Assembly (NCBI RefSeq): GCF_006547065.1
Contig: NZ_CP041243.1
Coordinates: 2,433,001-2,497,000 of the forward strand
Origin: Brevundimonas sp. M20
GTDB taxonomy: Bacteria > Pseudomonadota > Alphaproteobacteria > Caulobacterales > Caulobacteraceae
Direction: 5' to 3'
Length of the DNA: 64,000 nucleotides
Part shown: piece by piece, positions 14,982-24,421 of the stretch
Position numbering within the stretch: position 1 is the stretch's first letter
Layout: the number at the start of each line of letters is the position of its first letter
Position numbers and translations under genes: made by a program
The notes under the pieces: generated by a model
Told to the model about the DNA's origin: nothing
Database searches by the model: none
What the model saw: only the letters and a program-made list of their open reading frames with translations

Positions 14982-16682
14982 CTAGCCGATCAGGGTTTTC
15001 GCCGCCGCGCGCGCTTCATCGGTGATGGTCGCGCCCGACAACATCCGCGCGATTTCTTCCAGCCGCTGACCTTCATCCAGCGTGTCGACCGTGGTGGCGG
15101 TGACGCCCGCGTAGTCCGACTTACGGACCTTCCAGTGGGCGTGGCCGCGCGCGGCGACCTGCGGGCTGTGGGTGACGACCAGCACCTGCGCCCCCTGCGA
15201 CAGGCGCTTCAGGCGGGTGCCGACGGCCTCGGCCACGGCGCCGCCGACGCCCTGATCGACCTCATCGAAGATCATCACCGGCTGGCGCTGGTCCTCGCGT
15301 CCCGCCAGCGCGGCCTTCATGGCGAGGGCGAAGCGGGCCAGTTCGCCGCCCGACGCGATGGCGTCCAGCGGACCGAAGGGTGTTCCGGCGTTGGTGGCGA
15401 TCTCGAAGCGCACGGTCTCGACGCCCAGCGGCCCACGGCGCCCCTCAGCCACCGGCTCGAAGGCGACACGGAAACGGGCGCGTTCCAGCTTCAGCGGACC
15501 GAGTTCCTCCATCACCGACATCGTCAGCCGCTCGGCGGCGGCCTCCCGCGCCGAGGTCAGCAGGGTCGCGGCCAGATCATAGGCCTCGCGCGCACCGGAG
15601 GCCTCGCGCTCGGCGGCGGTGATGGCGTCGGCGCCGTCCTCGATCAGACGCAGTTGCTCACGGAAGCGCTCGCGCAGGGTCGGCAGCAGCTCGACCGAGG
15701 TGTTCAGCTTGCGGGCGGCGGCGCGCAGGGCGAACAGCCGTTCCTCCGTCTTGTCCAGACGGCCCGGCTCGAAGTCGAAGGCGTGGGCGGCGGCGTCGAC
15801 GCAGGCCAGCGCCTCCTCGGCCTCCACCAGCGTGCGGTCGATAGCCTCGGCGGCGGCGGTCAGTTTCAGCAGCAGCGGATGATCGCCCTCGGCGCCCGAC
15901 TGGGCCGCGCGGGTGCGGGCGTGCTCGACCGCGCGCAGGGCCGCCGACAGGTTGCGCGACAGCTTGTCCCCGCCCAGTGAGGCGCGGGCGTCGGTCAGAT
16001 CGGCCATGGCCTTTTCCGCCGCGCCGAGCAGGGCCCGTTCGCCCGCCAGCTCGGTTTCCTCGTCCGCGCGGGGATCCAGCGCGTCGAGGTCGGCCAGATT
16101 CTGGGTCAGTTCCTCGGTGTGGGCGGCGGCGTCGGCGGCGGCGGCCTTCAGGTCGGCGACCTTGCGCTCGGCGGTCTTCAGGGCCTCGGCGGAGCGGGCC
16201 ACCCCCTCCAGCTGGGGCGACAGCCCGCCGTAGGCGTCCAGCAGGGCGCGGTGGGTCTTCCAGTCCAGCAGGCCGACCGTCTCGTGCTGACCGTGCACCT
16301 CGACCAAGGCCTGACCGATCTCGCGCAGGGCGGTGACGCCCGCGGGCTGGTCATTGACGAAGGCGCGGCTGCGGCCGTCGGCGGCGACGGTGCGGCGCAG
16401 GATCAAATCCTCGCCCGGCGTGACCTCGAATCCCTTCTCGGCGATCAGTTCGATCAGGGCGGCATCGTCGGGCGCGGTGAAGACGGCGGTGGCGCTGGCC
16501 TGTCTGGCCCCGGCCCGCACCAGACCGGCGTCGCCCCGCGCCCCGAGCGCCAGACCCAAGGCATCCAGAATGATCGACTTGCCGGCCCCGGTCTCGCCGG
16601 TCAGCACGGTCAGGCCATCCCGGACCTCGAGGTCCAGCACGTCCACCAGAACGATGTCGCGAATCGAAAGCGCGGTCAGCAC
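14982..16682 (-). CDS. recN: DNA repair protein RecN
   Basis: RecN is an SMC-like ATPase that acts in double-strand-break repair. The 566-residue protein begins MLTALSIRDIVLVDVLDLEV, with Walker A GETGAGKSIILDALGLALG. Long Ala/Glu-rich coiled-coil arms occupy about residues 150-360. The C-terminal half has the ABC signature (ASGGELARFALAMKAAL) and Walker B (MIFDEVDQGVGG). It lies downstream of bamD on the same strand with a 144-bp gap, the usual alphaproteobacterial order bamD-recN. I noticed no clear LexA box in the gap. Confidence 0.95.
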   Translation of the reverse strand: MLTALSIRDIVLVDVLDLEVRDGLTVLTGETGAGKSIILDALGLALGARGDAGLVRAGARQASATAVFTAPDDAALIELIAEKGFEVTPGEDLILRRTVAADGRSRAFVNDQPAGVTALREIGQALVEVHGQHETVGLLDWKTHRALLDAYGGLSPQLEGVARSAEALKTAERKVADLKAAAADAAAHTEELTQNLADLDALDPRADEETELAGERALLGAAEKAMADLTDARASLGGDKLSRNLSAALRAVEHARTRAAQSGAEGDHPLLLKLTAAAEAIDRTLVEAEEALACVDAAAHAFDFEPGRLDKTEERLFALRAAARKLNTSVELLPTLRERFREQLRLIEDGADAITAAEREASGAREAYDLAATLLTSAREAAAERLTMSVMEELGPLKLERARFRVAFEPVAEGRRGPLGVETVRFEIATNAGTPFGPLDAIASGGELARFALAMKAALAGREDQRQPVMIFDEVDQGVGGAVAEAVGTRLKRLSQGAQVLVVTHSPQVAARGHAHWKVRKSDYAGVTATTVDTLDEGQRLEEIARMLSGATITDEARAAAKTLIG

Positions 16683-16786
16683 GGCAGGCTCCCTTGCGGG
16701 AACATCAGGCCGGAAACGCGGTCAGAAATCTGGGGCAAGGCGAATCGTCTTCTCGGGCGATGCCGGAGAATGCGGAGCAACCGCCT

Positions 16787-16805
16787 CCCGGGACAAGCCC
16801 GGGAA
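16787..16805 (-). terminator. Hairpin in the bamD-recN gap
   Basis: TCCCGGG-ACAAG-CCCGGGA forms a 7-bp GC stem about 22 bases past the bamD stop. No T-run is seen on the minus strand, so it may only attenuate transcription into recN. Confidence 0.35.
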
Positions 16806-16826
16806 TAGAGGAACAAAAAGAAAACG

Positions 16827-17672
16827 TCAGCCCGGGATCAGACGACGCAGCCAGCTTTCACGCTGCGCGGTCGGCGCGACTTCCGGAGCGGCGGCCTGTT
16901 CCGACAGCAGGGCGTAGGCTTCGGAGTACCAGGGGCTGCCCGGATAGTTGAAGCCCAGCACCGAACCGTTGCGCATGGCCTCGTCCTTCAGGCCGAGGGT
17001 CAGATTGACCTCGACCAGACGATACAGGGCTTCCGGCGTGTGCGAGGTGCGCTGGTAGGCCGGGTTGTCGATCACGGTCTTGTAGCGGTTCAGGGCGGCC
17101 AGCGGCTGGTTGGCGCGCTGATAGTAGCGGCCGATAGCCATTTCCTTGCCGGCCAGCTGGTCGTTGACCATGTCCATCTTCACCGTGGCGTCGATGGCGT
17201 AGGGCGTGCCCGGATAGCGGCGGGCCACATCCCGCAGGCCGCTCAGCGCCGCCTGGGCGAAGCCCTGGTCGCGGCCCACGTCGGTGATCTGTTCGAAATT
17301 GCAGATGGCCTTCATGTAGAAGGCGTAGGGCGCGCTGGGATTGCCCGGGAACAGGGCGATGAAGCGATCCGCCGCGGCGATCGCCTCCTGATAGTGGTTG
17401 TCCTGATAATAGGCGTAGATCTGCATCAGGATCGCGCGACGCGACCATTCCGAATAAGGGTGCTGGCGCTCGACTTCCTGGAAGTAGTCGATGGCGTCGC
17501 TCCAGCGCTTCGCCTGAATGCGCTGGTAGCCGGTGTTGTACAGGGCCTCGACCGGGCGTTCCTCATAGGCCAGACGCGGACGGTTCGAACCGCCGTTACA
17601 GGCGGTGACGGTCAGGGCCGAAACGGCGGCGGCCGCCAGAACAAGACCGGAGCGGAACTTCGAAACGGACAA
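16827..17672 (-). CDS. bamD: Outer membrane assembly lipoprotein BamD
   Basis: BamD (ComL/YfiO) is the essential lipoprotein of the BAM complex that inserts beta-barrels into the outer membrane. The 281-residue precursor has a lipobox ending ALTVTAC with Cys25. TPR-like repeats follow: LYNTGYQRIQAKRWSDAIDY, PYSEWSRRAILMQIYAYYQ, YQEAIAAADRFIALFPGNP and a continuing C-terminal set. The start is TTG at 17672 with GAGG nine bases upstream; longer reading to 18047 would overlap prs and lose the signal peptide. It diverges from prs across 217 bp. Confidence 0.92.
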   Translation of the reverse strand: MSVSKFRSGLVLAAAAVSALTVTACNGGSNRPRLAYEERPVEALYNTGYQRIQAKRWSDAIDYFQEVERQHPYSEWSRRAILMQIYAYYQDNHYQEAIAAADRFIALFPGNPSAPYAFYMKAICNFEQITDVGRDQGFAQAALSGLRDVARRYPGTPYAIDATVKMDMVNDQLAGKEMAIGRYYQRANQPLAALNRYKTVIDNPAYQRTSHTPEALYRLVEVNLTLGLKDEAMRNGSVLGFNYPGSPWYSEAYALLSEQAAAPEVAPTAQRESWLRRLIPG

Positions 17673-17803
17673 GGACGACCTCAAGTATGCATGCCTACGG
17701 ACCACCGTCCGACGGCGCCCCCGGAAACGAGACGCGATCTCTATACCAGTGAACTTCGCAGCGCCAATGCGCGAAGAAGCGCCAAAAAAGCATGGATCGC
17801 GAC

Positions 17804-17831
17804 TTGTGACCCCGGCGTCCCCTGATATGTA
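17804..17831 (+). promoter_or_regulatory. Putative housekeeping promoter for prs
   Basis: TTGTGA (17804-17809) and TATGTA (17826-17831) are separated by 16 bases and lie about 60 bases before the prs ATG. This is a reasonable sigma-70-type match in the 217-bp divergent gap between bamD and prs. Confidence 0.4.
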
Positions 17832-17889
17832 GCGCGCCAGCGCCACGGCGACATGCAGCCGGGCGATGACGGCGAAAGGATGACCGGAC

Positions 17890-18822
17890 ATGAAGCTGCT
17901 CTCTGGCAACTCGAACCGGACCCTCGCGGCCGCGATTGCAAGCCACCTCGACATGCCCCTGACCAAGGCCCAGGTGAAGCGGTTCGCCGACAATGAAGTG
18001 TTCGCGATGATCGAGGAGAACGTTCGCGGCGAGGACGTCTTCGTCATCCAGTCGACCAGCTATCCGGCCAACGACAACCTGATGGAAATGCTGATCATGA
18101 CGGACGCCCTGGTCAGGGCGTCGGCCAAGCGGATCACGGCTGTCGTCCCCTATTTCGGCTACGCCCGTCAGGACCGGAAGACAGGGGGCCGCACCCCGAT
18201 CTCGGCCAAGCTGGTCGCCAATATGATCACCCGCGCCGGCGCCGACCGGGTCCTGACCATGGACCTGCACGCGGGCCAGATTCAGGGCTTCTTCGACATC
18301 CCGACCGACAATCTGGTCGCCACGCCGGTTCTGGCCAGCGACATCAAGGAAAACTACCAGCGCGGCAATCTGATGATCGTCTCGCCGGACGTGGGCGGCG
18401 TGGTGCGCGCCCGCTCGCTGGCCGAGCGCCTGAACGTCGACCTGGCCATCGTCGACAAGCGCCGCCCCAAGGCGGGCGAGAGCGAGGTCATGAACATCAT
18501 CGGCGACGTGGCCGGACGCGAATGCATCCTGTTCGACGACATCGTCGATTCGGGCGGCACGCTGGTGAACGCCGCCAAGGCGCTGATCGACAAGGGCGCG
18601 ACCCAGGTTTCGGCCTACATCAGCCATGGCGTGCTGTCCGGCCCGGCCGTCCAGCGCGTGGCCGACGGCCCGCTGAAGGAGCTGGTGATCACCGACTCGA
18701 TCGAGCAGCCGGACGAGGTGCTGGGCTGCTCCAAGATTCGCCGCGTCTCGGTCGCTCCGCTGATCGGCGAGGCCATCCGGCGGATCGCCAATGAGGAATC
18801 GGTTTCCAAACTCTTCGACTGA
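17890..18822 (+). CDS. prs: Ribose-phosphate pyrophosphokinase
   Basis: Prs makes PRPP from ribose-5-phosphate and ATP for nucleotide, His and Trp synthesis. The 310-residue protein has [19 protein letters not shown], the flexible loop [10 protein letters not shown], the Mg-binding [20 protein letters not shown] and the PRPP loop [14 protein letters not shown]. The length is standard for class I bacterial enzymes. The ATG has AAGGATG upstream. It stands alone between bamD and the lipoprotein pair. Confidence 0.95.
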   Translation: MKLLSGNSNRTLAAAIASHLDMPLTKAQVKRFADNEVFAMIEENVRGEDVFVIQSTSYPANDNLMEMLIMTDALVRASAKRITAVVPYFGYARQDRKTGGRTPISAKLVANMITRAGADRVLTMDLHAGQIQGFFDIPTDNLVATPVLASDIKENYQRGNLMIVSPDVGGVVRARSLAERLNVDLAIVDKRRPKAGESEVMNIIGDVAGRECILFDDIVDSGGTLVNAAKALIDKGATQVSAYISHGVLSGPAVQRVADGPLKELVITDSIEQPDEVLGCSKIRRVSVAPLIGEAIRRIANEESVSKLFD

Positions 18823-18908
18823 TCTGGACGGTTTGAGGGAACGTCCTTGGTCCGGCCTCATTAGGCCCTGAAGATTCGGCGCGGGGCGTCGATGCTGAAG
18901 GAGATCTG

Positions 18909-20066
18909 ATGAGTTCGGCCCACCGGAGCCGCGGCCTTGCCGTGGCCGCTCTCGCCGTCGCCGCCCTGCTGGCGAGCTGCGCATCCCAGTCCGCCGCTGA
19001 AAAGGCCGCCGAGGCGGAAGCGGCGCGCATCGCCGCTGAAATCGCCGCCCGCACCCCGCCGCCCATCGCCCTGAATCAGGACGTCATCGACGCCGCCTCC
19101 ATCTATGTGGCCTTCACCCGCGAGATGGCCGCCCAGCAAGGCGGCTTCGCGGACGCCGAGGCGATTCAGGCGGCGCTCCGGCGCGGCTCGGCCTATGAGC
19201 CGGCCCAGCTGTCGCGCGGGTTGATCGCCTACGCCTCCATCGTCGCCCTGCAGTCGCCCGAGTTCGTCAGCGGCGTACGCCAATACGCCGTTGATCGCGC
19301 CACCCGCGAGCAACTGGCCGCCAACATCGCCTCCGACCCGCGCTGGGCCTCGCGCCTGCCGGGCGCGGACGCCGCCGCGGGCCTGATCATGGCCGCCCTG
19401 GGTCGCGACATCGACGCCCTGGGCGCCGCCGCGACCGCCATCGAGAATGACGCCTACGCCATCCAGGCCGACTCCCGGCGCTCCTGGGCCGTGGCCCCGG
19501 TGGCGAACCGCGACGGGCGACTGGCCGGGGCCAAGGCCAGCTCGGCGCAGGCCATGCTGCCCTCCGCGCCCGACGCGAGCCGCCTGACCGCCGCGGCCCA
19601 CGCCGGGACCGGACTGGACCTGCCCGCCGGTCGCCCCCGCCAGCCGGGCTACCCGCCCGTGGTCGAACGCGCCCTGGCGCTGGCCGCTCTGGCGGCGCTG
19701 GGCGAGGCGGGCGACGCCGCCCTTCCCCGGACGACGGCGCTTCAGGACGATCCGGTCAGTCAGGCCTGTCTGGCGGAATCCAAGCTGATGCTGTTCCAGT
19801 GTCTGGCCGCCTCCCGCCCCAGCTATGAGGACGTGTTCTGCGTCGGCCGTCATGTGGTGCGCGACATCGCGACCTGTGTGCGCGGCGCCGCCCTGCCGGC
19901 CGCCACGGTGCGGGTGTCCGGGGTGCAGGTGGTGGAAGAGCCCCGCATCACGCCCGCTCCGGACGGTCTGGCCGCGCCGACGCCCGCGGCGCCCGCTCCG
20001 ACGCCCAGCCCGACGCCCAGCCCCACGCGACGACTCAACTCCGGGCCGAACAGCAGTCTCCGCTAG
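18909..20066 (+). CDS. Lipoprotein of unknown function, tandem copy 1
   Basis: The 385-residue precursor has a lipobox LLASC with Cys24 after a basic, hydrophobic signal. Conserved blocks shared with the next gene are AASIYVAF, EAIQAALRRGSAYEPAQLSR, IVALQSPEFVSGVRQYAVD, LPGADAAAGLI and KLMLFQCLAASRPSYEDVFC followed by VGRH. The conserved paired Cys near the C-end (FQC and FCVGRH) suggest a disulfide. The tail is Pro/Thr-rich (PAPTPSPTPSPT). I recognise no named domain. The two copies are adjacent and in line, 135 bp apart, so they arose by duplication. Confidence 0.7.
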   Translation: MSSAHRSRGLAVAALAVAALLASCASQSAAEKAAEAEAARIAAEIAARTPPPIALNQDVIDAASIYVAFTREMAAQQGGFADAEAIQAALRRGSAYEPAQLSRGLIAYASIVALQSPEFVSGVRQYAVDRATREQLAANIASDPRWASRLPGADAAAGLIMAALGRDIDALGAAATAIENDAYAIQADSRRSWAVAPVANRDGRLAGAKASSAQAMLPSAPDASRLTAAAHAGTGLDLPAGRPRQPGYPPVVERALALAALAALGEAGDAALPRTTALQDDPVSQACLAESKLMLFQCLAASRPSYEDVFCVGRHVVRDIATCVRGAALPAATVRVSGVQVVEEPRITPAPDGLAAPTPAAPAPTPSPTPSPTRRLNSGPNSSLR

Positions 20067-20201
20067 GGAGAATCATCACCTTGTGATCCGCATCCTCCGG
20101 CTACGCTTGGATTAACGCTCGGAGAACCCTTTTCTCCGCGATATAGGGTGCAGTCTGTGGTCGCGTCCCGCCGGAGGGACGCTGAGGGTCGGGGTTCTGT
20201 A

Positions 20202-21287
20202 ATGTTCAAGGGTCAAATGCGTCGCGGACTCACGCTCGCCGCTGTCGCCGCCGCCGCCGTACTCGCGGGTTGCGCCACGGATGAACCGGCCGCGCCGCCG
20301 CCCGCCCCCCCGCCCCCGCCCCCGCCGCCCGCCGTGTCGATGAACGAGGGCGTGGCGCAGGCCGCCTCCATCTATGTCGCCTTCATGCGCGACGTCGGCA
20401 CCATCCCGCCCGGCGGCTTCACCGACGCCGAGGCCATTCAGGCCGCCATCCGCAAGGGCGCGGCCTATGAGCCCGCCCAGCTGTCGCGCGGCATGATCGC
20501 CTACGGCTCGATTCTGGCGCTGCAGGCGCCCGAGTTCGTGCAGGGCGTGCGCACCTACGCCGTCGATCCGGCGGGGCGTCAGGACCTGATCAACCGCATC
20601 ATCGCGGACCCGGCCGTCGCCGCGACCCTGCCGGGCGCCGACGCCGCCGCGGGCCTGATCGTCGAGACCCTGGGCCGCGACGTCGCCGCCATGCACCGCA
20701 TCGCCGAAGGTGTTGAAGGCGACGCCTACACCATCCAGGAACGCCGCGACCCGCGCCGCCGCTGGGCCGTGACCCCGATCCAGAATCGCGACAGTCGTCT
20801 GCAAAGCGCCAAGACCCTGTCGGCCGCCCAGATGCTGCCGTCGGCGGAAGAATCGGCCCGCCTGTTCGCCGCCGCCCACTCCGGCGCTGGTCTGGATCTG
20901 AACCCGGGCCGTTCGGGCCCGCCCTACACCCCGGCGGTGACCCGCGCCCTGGCGCTGGCCGCCCTGGCCGCCCTCGGCGCCGGGGGCGAGGACTTCCGCA
21001 CCAATACCGAAGCCATGACGGTCGATCAGAACAGCGAGTTCTGTCTGAATATGTCCAAGCTGATGCTGTTCCAGTGCCTGGCGGCCTCGCGCCCCAGCTA
21101 TGAGGACATGTTCTGCGTCGGCCGTCACATCGCCCGCGATCTGTCCACCTGCACCGCCCAGAACATCACTCCGCCGACGCCCGAACTGGCTCCGACGGCG
21201 GTGGCCGAAGGCGAGGCGCCGGTCGCGTCCCAGGCCGCCGAGGCCGCGCAGGCGACCACGACCGCTTCGCTGAACAGCGGCCGCTGA
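20202..21287 (+). CDS. Lipoprotein of unknown function, tandem copy 2
   Basis: The 361-residue precursor starts MFKGQMRRGLTLAAVAAAAV, with lipobox VLAGC (Cys24) and a run of prolines after it. It repeats the blocks of the gene before it: AASIYVAFMRDVG, DAEAIQAAIRKGAAYEPAQL, ILALQAPEFVQGVRTYAVD, LPGADAAAGLIVETLGRDVA and KLMLFQCLAASRPSYEDMFC plus VGRH. It also ends in LNSGR, like the LNSGP tail of copy 1. The function is unknown; an envelope-facing role follows from the lipid anchor only. A start at 20217 (MRRG) is also possible. Confidence 0.7.
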   Translation: MFKGQMRRGLTLAAVAAAAVLAGCATDEPAAPPPAPPPPPPPPAVSMNEGVAQAASIYVAFMRDVGTIPPGGFTDAEAIQAAIRKGAAYEPAQLSRGMIAYGSILALQAPEFVQGVRTYAVDPAGRQDLINRIIADPAVAATLPGADAAAGLIVETLGRDVAAMHRIAEGVEGDAYTIQERRDPRRRWAVTPIQNRDSRLQSAKTLSAAQMLPSAEESARLFAAAHSGAGLDLNPGRSGPPYTPAVTRALALAALAALGAGGEDFRTNTEAMTVDQNSEFCLNMSKLMLFQCLAASRPSYEDMFCVGRHIARDLSTCTAQNITPPTPELAPTAVAEGEAPVASQAAEAAQATTTASLNSGR

Positions 21288-21424
21288 CCGCAAAGAGTCG
21301 ACAGCGGTTGCGTACCGGGGCGCTTGCGTGTAATAGCCCCCGCTCCTGATTTCGAGGGTTCAGACCCCCGCCGCGCAGGCCCAAGGTTGGCGCGGTGTTC
21401 CTGTTGTTATTTGAGGCGAGCCAG

Positions 21425-22108
21425 ATGGCCGAGATCATCCTGAACGTGGACGTCCGCGACGGCGTCGGCACCGGCGGCGCCCGCGCCGCCCGTCGCGCCG
21501 GCATGGTGCCCGGCATCCTGTACGGCGGCGACAAGGCCCCCGTCGCCATTTCGGTGAACGAGAAGGACTTCCGCAAGTCGCTCTACACCGGCAAGCTGCT
21601 GGGCCATCTGGTGACCCTGAAGTACGGCGAAGAGACCCAGCCGGTCATCGCCCGCGACGTGCAGTTCGACCCGGTGTCGGATCGCCCGCTGCACTTCGAC
21701 CTGATGCGCGTCGACGAGAAGCAGACCATCAAGATTGAAGTGCCGGTGCACTTCATCAACGAAGACCAGTGCAAGGCCTTCCGTCAGGGCGGTTCGCTGG
21801 AAATCGTCCGTCACTCGGTCGAAATCTCGGTCCGCGCCGACCACATCCCGGAAGACCTGGTGGTCGATCTGGCCGGTCACAAGCTGGGCGACACCATTCG
21901 CTTCTCGGACATCAAGGTTCCGAAGGGCGTCGAGCCGACCATCACCGACCGTGACTTCGTGATCGCCTCCATCAAGTCGTCCTCGGCCGCCAAGGCCGCC
22001 GACGAGATCGAGGAAGCCATCGCCGAGGAACAAGCCGCCGTCGAAGCCGCCGCGGACGACGTTCCGGCCACCGAGCAATCGGACGAAGGCGAAAAGACCG
22101 AAGGCTAA
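21425..22108 (+). CDS. rplY: 50S ribosomal protein L25/Ctc
   Basis: L25 binds 5S rRNA in the central protuberance. The 227-residue long (Ctc/TL5) form has the 5S-binding N-domain (MAEIILNVDVRDGVGTGGAR, RRAGMVPGILYGGDKAP) and the C-terminal beta domain (VPVHFINEDQCKAFRQGG, LSD-like IRFSDIKVPKGVEP). An acidic Ala/Glu tail ends it (EEAIAEEQAAVEAAADDVPA), common in alphaproteobacteria. ATG 21425 follows GAGGCGAG. It precedes pth, the usual pairing, with a terminator-like hairpin between them. Confidence 0.94.
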   Translation: MAEIILNVDVRDGVGTGGARAARRAGMVPGILYGGDKAPVAISVNEKDFRKSLYTGKLLGHLVTLKYGEETQPVIARDVQFDPVSDRPLHFDLMRVDEKQTIKIEVPVHFINEDQCKAFRQGGSLEIVRHSVEISVRADHIPEDLVVDLAGHKLGDTIRFSDIKVPKGVEPTITDRDFVIASIKSSSAAKAADEIEEAIAEEQAAVEAAADDVPATEQSDEGEKTEG

Positions 22109-22135
22109 GTCGCCCTCGATCCACTGTTTCTGGAG

Positions 22136-22169
22136 CGGCCCCTTCCGTTTACGGATGGGGCCGTTTCCT
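22136..22169 (+). terminator. Intrinsic terminator after rplY
   Basis: CGGCCCC-TT-CCGT-TT-ACGG-AT-GGGGCCG forms a long two-part stem (22136-22163), followed by TTTCCTT. It sits in the 77-bp rplY-pth gap and probably separates or attenuates the two. Confidence 0.7.
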
Positions 22170-22185
22170 TGTCTGGACCACAGCC

Positions 22186-22809
22186 ATGATCATCGTCGCC
22201 GGCCTGGGCAATCCCGGCCCGAAATATGAGAAGAACCGCCACAACATCGGCTTCATGGCCGTCGATGAGATCGCCCGTCGCTGGAATTTCGGGCCCGAGC
22301 GGGCGAAGTTCCAGTCGGTCATCCGCGAGGGCGAGGTCTCCACGGCGAACGGCGCGGTGAAGGTGCTTCTGATGAAGCCCCAGACCTATATGAACGAGAG
22401 CGGCCGGGCCGTCGGCGAGGCGGCGCGCTTCTACAAGATCAAGCCGTCCGAGGTGATCGTCTTCCACGACGAGATCGACCTGGCCCCCGGCCGGTTCCGC
22501 ATGAAGACCGGCGGCGGCGCGGCGGGCCAGAACGGCGTGCGCAGCCTGATCAGCCATCTGGGCGCCGATTTCCGCCGCGCCCGTATGGGCGTGGGCCATC
22601 CGGGCGAAAGCCATCTGGTCATGCCCCATGTGCTGGGCGACTTCGCCAAGGCCGATCAGGCCTGGCTGCAGGCCATGCTCGACGCCTGCGCCGACGCCCT
22701 GCCCTTCGCGCTGGCGGGCGACGACGAACGCTATCAGGGCGAGGTGATGCGCCTGGCCCCCGCGCCGAAATTCAGCCCCCGTCAGCAGGCCGGCAAGGCC
22801 GAGGGCTAG
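22186..22809 (+). CDS. pth: Peptidyl-tRNA hydrolase
   Basis: Pth frees tRNA from peptidyl-tRNA that drops off the ribosome. The 207-residue protein has GLGNPGPKYEKNRHNIGF with catalytic His19, the QTYMNESGRAV loop with its Asn, FHDEIDLAPGRFRMKTGGGA with catalytic Asp, and GQNGVRSLISHLG. The length is normal. The TAG stop overlaps the stop of the convergent DUF4139 gene by two bases (22806-22809). Confidence 0.95.
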   Translation: MIIVAGLGNPGPKYEKNRHNIGFMAVDEIARRWNFGPERAKFQSVIREGEVSTANGAVKVLLMKPQTYMNESGRAVGEAARFYKIKPSEVIVFHDEIDLAPGRFRMKTGGGAAGQNGVRSLISHLGADFRRARMGVGHPGESHLVMPHVLGDFAKADQAWLQAMLDACADALPFALAGDDERYQGEVMRLAPAPKFSPRQQAGKAEG

Positions 22810-24416
22810 TCTTCAGCCTGCACCGTATAGCTGAGGGTCTCCGAGCCGCGCGCCGGGACCCTTACCCGCCAGACGGTGTCACCCGCGTCATTGACCTGAC
22901 AGCGGCGGCTCTGCGCCAGCACCCGGAAGCCGCGCCAGCCGGACCACTCCGGCACGACCTCGATCTCGACCGGCCAGTCCTTGTCGTTGATGAGGGTGGC
23001 CTCAACGACGACCTTCTGCATGTAGGTGTCCTCGCCGGCCTTCCAGTCCGCCTCATCCGTGACCTCGGCCAGCACAGATAGCCCCATGGCCTCGCCGAAC
23101 TCGAGCTCCAGCGGCACGCCTTCCCCCCGATCCATGAAGTCCGCTTGTCCCGTCAGGATCGCCGCCCCGTCATGGGTCTCGATCAGACTCAACCCGCCGC
23201 CTGGCATGGGGACACCGAGTCCGTCACGCGCCTCGTTGCGCAACCGCAGCAACAGCTTCGGGACCTGCGGCGCGTCATCGCTGTGATCCAGACGGACCTG
23301 ATAGGTCCGGGTGAAGCGCACGTCCTGCTGATCGAAGAAGCGAATCTGTTTGGCCTGCCGGGCGTTCAGGTCGGTGGGCTCGGCCAGGGTGTAAATCTTG
23401 TAGTCGCCCAGATCCGACAGGGTCGCCCGGATGCGGCTCCCGGTGACGACGATCTCGTCGATCCCGGTATCGCCGACCACGCTGTTCGACAGGGCCGGGA
23501 TCGTCGCCAGATAGTCGGTGACCGGCGTCGGGACAATTGTCCCACGCTGCGGACCGAACGGGTTGCGCGTGGTGGTGTCCAGCGGCCAGCACCGGGGCGC
23601 GACCGTGGCCACGACCGGCTCGATGGCCTCGGTGTCGTACTCGCGGGCCAGATTGCCCGCCACGACCTGCACCGGCGTATCCGTGAAGCCGCCATTGGTG
23701 AAGTTCATCAGGGTGATCCAGCCCTCGATGTCCATCGACCTTCCATCGGGAGCCAGCCGGGCCACATAGTCCGCCGACCAGTTCAGCCCCTCTGCCAGAT
23801 AGGCCAGCCGGATGGTGTAGCGACCGGCCACAGGCGAGCGGGTGCGGACGGACAGGGTCGGCCGGTCACCCAGCCCATCCGGGACGCGGTCGAAGATCAG
23901 CCGCTGGTTCAATCCCTGACAGGACAGGGGCTCCAGCCGACCGTCGATCTCCAGCACCGGGCCATTCGCCCCCGAGCGGACGATTGCGGGAACCACCGTC
24001 TCGACACCCGTTTCCGGGTTGGTGCGCCCGACCTGCACCGTCTCGCCGATGGAGTGCTGCAACAGGGAGCCCGCCGTCAGGAGTTCAAAACTGCTGTTGC
24101 GCTCCAGAACCTCGCCCGGCAGCCCGTCGATGGCGGCGCTCTCGGGAATGATGCCGGGCGTCAGCCCTTCGAAACGGAGGATCGCTTCCCCGGCCGGCAC
24201 ATCCACCGTCCGGCTCTCCACGATCATCGCCAGCCCGTCGGTCGAGACATGGCGGGTTGCACTGCGCAGCTCATCAAGCGTGCTGGAGGTGTCGATGGGG
24301 TTGAACCGATAGATCACCAGCGTCGTCCCGTCGGGACGCGCGGAAAGGCTCTGCGTCTGGCCCCACGCGGGCGTGGCCAGCCCGGCGATCAGAGCGACGG
24401 CGAGCGCGAGACGCAT
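22806..24416 (-). CDS. DUF4139 exported protein, tandem copy 2
   Basis: The 536-residue protein begins MRLALAVALIAGLATPAWGQ, a Sec signal peptide with AWG-type cleavage. It shows the DUF4139 beta-rich core: RYTIRLAYLAEGLNWSADYV, MDIEGWITLMNFTNGGF, TPVQVVAGNLARE and ELEFGEAMGLSVLAEVTDEA. It starts five bases after the paralogue at 24422-25873 on the same strand, so the two form an operon. Family members are predicted periplasmic or surface beta-sandwich proteins with no established role. It is about 30-50 residues longer than its neighbour, with an insert before the last third. Confidence 0.78.
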   Translation of the reverse strand: MRLALAVALIAGLATPAWGQTQSLSARPDGTTLVIYRFNPIDTSSTLDELRSATRHVSTDGLAMIVESRTVDVPAGEAILRFEGLTPGIIPESAAIDGLPGEVLERNSSFELLTAGSLLQHSIGETVQVGRTNPETGVETVVPAIVRSGANGPVLEIDGRLEPLSCQGLNQRLIFDRVPDGLGDRPTLSVRTRSPVAGRYTIRLAYLAEGLNWSADYVARLAPDGRSMDIEGWITLMNFTNGGFTDTPVQVVAGNLAREYDTEAIEPVVATVAPRCWPLDTTTRNPFGPQRGTIVPTPVTDYLATIPALSNSVVGDTGIDEIVVTGSRIRATLSDLGDYKIYTLAEPTDLNARQAKQIRFFDQQDVRFTRTYQVRLDHSDDAPQVPKLLLRLRNEARDGLGVPMPGGGLSLIETHDGAAILTGQADFMDRGEGVPLELEFGEAMGLSVLAEVTDEADWKAGEDTYMQKVVVEATLINDKDWPVEIEVVPEWSGWRGFRVLAQSRRCQVNDAGDTVWRVRVPARGSETLSYTVQAED

Positions 24417-24421
24417 GACGC

